Below are positions 63,031-64,000 of a stretch of DNA of 64,000 bases, in pieces. This DNA comes from an uncultured Actinomycetes bacterium. Its GTDB lineage: Bacteria; Actinomycetota; Acidimicrobiia; Acidimicrobiales; RAAP-2. Made by a program: the position numbers and the translations under genes. The notes beneath the pieces are model-generated. The model ran no database searches, was not told where the DNA came from, and worked only from the letters and a program-made list of their open reading frames with translations. The stretch's first letter is position 1. Each line of letters begins with the position of its first letter. The DNA lies in contig CAIKCI010000016.1 in assembly GCA_903825895.1 (NCBI GenBank), forward strand, positions 1-64,000. The letters run 5' to 3'.

Positions 63031-64000
63031 TCAAAGACCAAGTGACTTCCCGATGATCTCTTTCATAATCTCGGTCGTTCCCCCATAGATGGTGGTCACA
63101 CGGGCATCTCGATAGGCCCGAGAAATCGGGTACTCACTCATGTAGCCGTACCCGCCGAAGAGCTGGAGGCACTTATCGATCGCTCGTTTTTGAAGTTCCG
63201 TGCACCACCACTTCCCCATTGCGGCATCTTCGGCAGTGAGCGTTCCAGCATTAAGCGCCAAAATACTCTGGTCGATGTAGGCCTGGGCTACCTCGATCTC
63301 TGTTGCCACTTCAGCGAGGACGAACTTGGTGTTTTGAAACGAACCGATTGTCTGACCGAACGCTTTTCGTTCTTGCACATAGGTCAAGGTCCACTCAAAG
63401 GCAGCCTTTGCTGCGGCGACTCCGGCAATCGCAATAGAGAGCCGTTCTTGGGGAAGATTGTCAACGAGCATGGCAAAACCTTGACCCTCTTCGCCGAGGA
63501 GGTTTGTTGCCGGGACGTGAACGTCATTGAAAAATAACTCAGCGGTGTCTTGCGCTTTCATGCCCATCTTGTCCAGATTTCGCCCTCGCTCAAAACCTTC
63601 CAGGCCGCGCTCCATGATGATCAAGCTCATGCCTTTGTGGCGTTCATTGGGATCGGTCTTCACGGCTAACACCACGAGATCAGCATTGATGCCATTGGTA
63701 ATAAAGGTTTTCGAGCCGTTGACGACGTAGGAGTCACCGTCTCGCAGTGCTGTCGTTCCCATCGATGCCAAATCCGAGCCAATGCCAGGCTCGGTCATGC
63801 CGATCGCCGTGATGAGTTCGCCTGAGGAGATGCCGGGAAGCCATCGTTGCTTCTGCTCGGCGGTGCAGTACTTTAAGAAATACGGCACGCAGATATCGTT
63901 GTGGAGCGTCATCCCAAGTCCTGATGCCGTCACACCAGCCATTTGGATTTCTTCTGCGGCAATAGCGTTGAAACGGAAGTCTTCTACGCCTCCTCCTCCG
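63031..64000 (-). CDS. Acyl-CoA dehydrogenase (5' end beyond window)
   Basis: This is the C-terminal 323 or so residues of an acyl-CoA dehydrogenase. The frame runs through the right edge (VEDFRFNAIAAEEIQ upstream of the first visible methionine at 63942), so the start is not in the window and that ATG is internal. GMTEPGIGSDLASMGTTALR, GSKTFITNGINADLVVLAVK, LPQERLSIAIAGVAAAKAAF (likely catalytic glutamate) and FGGYGYMSEYPISRAYRDAR are typical. TIYGGTTEIMKEIIGKSLGL ends it. It belongs to the long-chain acyl-CoA dehydrogenase type. It is the first visible gene before the CoA transferase, 73 bases away. Confidence 0.9.
   Translation of the reverse strand, partial: GGGGVEDFRFNAIAAEEIQMAGVTASGLGMTLHNDICVPYFLKYCTAEQKQRWLPGISSGELITAIGMTEPGIGSDLASMGTTALRDGDSYVVNGSKTFITNGINADLVVLAVKTDPNERHKGMSLIIMERGLEGFERGRNLDKMGMKAQDTAELFFNDVHVPATNLLGEEGQGFAMLVDNLPQERLSIAIAGVAAAKAAFEWTLTYVQERKAFGQTIGSFQNTKFVLAEVATEIEVAQAYIDQSILALNAGTLTAEDAAMGKWWCTELQKRAIDKCLQLFGGYGYMSEYPISRAYRDARVTTIYGGTTEIMKEIIGKSLGL

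Noticed and set aside
63940-63942. ATG as the start of the last acyl-CoA dehydrogenase
   Set aside because: The frame continues to the window edge with sequence typical of the N-terminal domain, so the methionine is internal.
1-64000. Mobile elements, CRISPR arrays, tRNA or rRNA genes
   Set aside because: No transposase or integrase frame, no regularly spaced repeats and no cloverleaf or rRNA signature were found. All intergenic gaps are short.

Overview
The window looks like the chromosome of a moderate-G+C actinobacterium, most likely of the class Acidimicrobiia or a near relative. Three things point there: several luciferase-like enzymes of the type that uses F420; actinobacterial markers (a BsaP-type zinc-ribbon gene after bioB, TreT, a polyphosphate-glucokinase-type ROK kinase, LppX-like lipoproteins); and a steroid side-chain degradation locus laid out like those of Mycobacterium and Rhodococcus, with matches to the operator of the TetR regulator KstR. 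Genes are very densely packed. No intergenic gap exceeds about 250 bases, many starts overlap the preceding stop by 1 or 4 bases, and some convergent genes share stop-codon bases. I saw no rRNA, tRNA, insertion sequence, prophage or CRISPR array. The taxonomic placement is inference.

Region 1 (1-7967) is a phosphate-uptake operon: pstC (cut by the window edge), pstA, pstB and pstS. It continues through three unusual genes joined by 4-base overlaps: a second PstS-like protein with an extra N-terminal domain and a C-terminal membrane anchor, a sortase-fold membrane protein in which all three catalytic residues are replaced, and a cupredoxin-like lipoprotein with no histidine. This is the best candidate in the window for an undescribed system. 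Region 2 (8014-11417) has two LppX-like lipoproteins, a phosphomannomutase/phosphoglucomutase and a Trm112-like protein.

Region 3 (11422-23853) is the steroid side-chain locus. It has a thiolase, a ChsE4/ChsE5-type acyl-CoA dehydrogenase pair, two luciferase-like oxidoreductases, then the full set chsE2-chsH2-chsE1-chsH1-ltp2 (an igr-like operon) and a FadD17-like ligase. Three KstR-type boxes lie in its divergent promoter regions, and a weaker one precedes a FadD19-like ligase at 29 kb. Together these would activate, dehydrogenate, hydrate and cleave the steroid side chain.

Region 4 (23921-40770) mixes a ChrA-type transporter, an LCP-family enzyme, an isochorismatase-fold protein, two acyl-CoA ligases, further acyl-CoA dehydrogenases, an archaeal-type riboflavin synthase, a biotin locus (bioD facing bioB-bsaP), a cytochrome P450, an SDR, a third luciferase-like enzyme, PPK2 and an enoyl-CoA hydratase.

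Region 5 (40860-53165) holds two formylglycine-type sulfatases, a haloalkane-dehalogenase-like hydrolase with an SRPBCC partner, a GNAT, and a trehalose/polyphosphate operon (treT, GH15, ppgK and a small basic protein), followed by a TRIC-family channel and a GcvT-like protein. Region 6 (53307-64000) holds two Baeyer-Villiger-type monooxygenases, cysD-cysNC with a TauD-like dioxygenase, a quinone-oxidoreductase-like MDR, a CoA transferase and an acyl-CoA dehydrogenase cut by the right edge. The overall picture is an aerobic degrader of steroid-like, sulfated and possibly halogenated organics, with marked attention to phosphate and polyphosphate.
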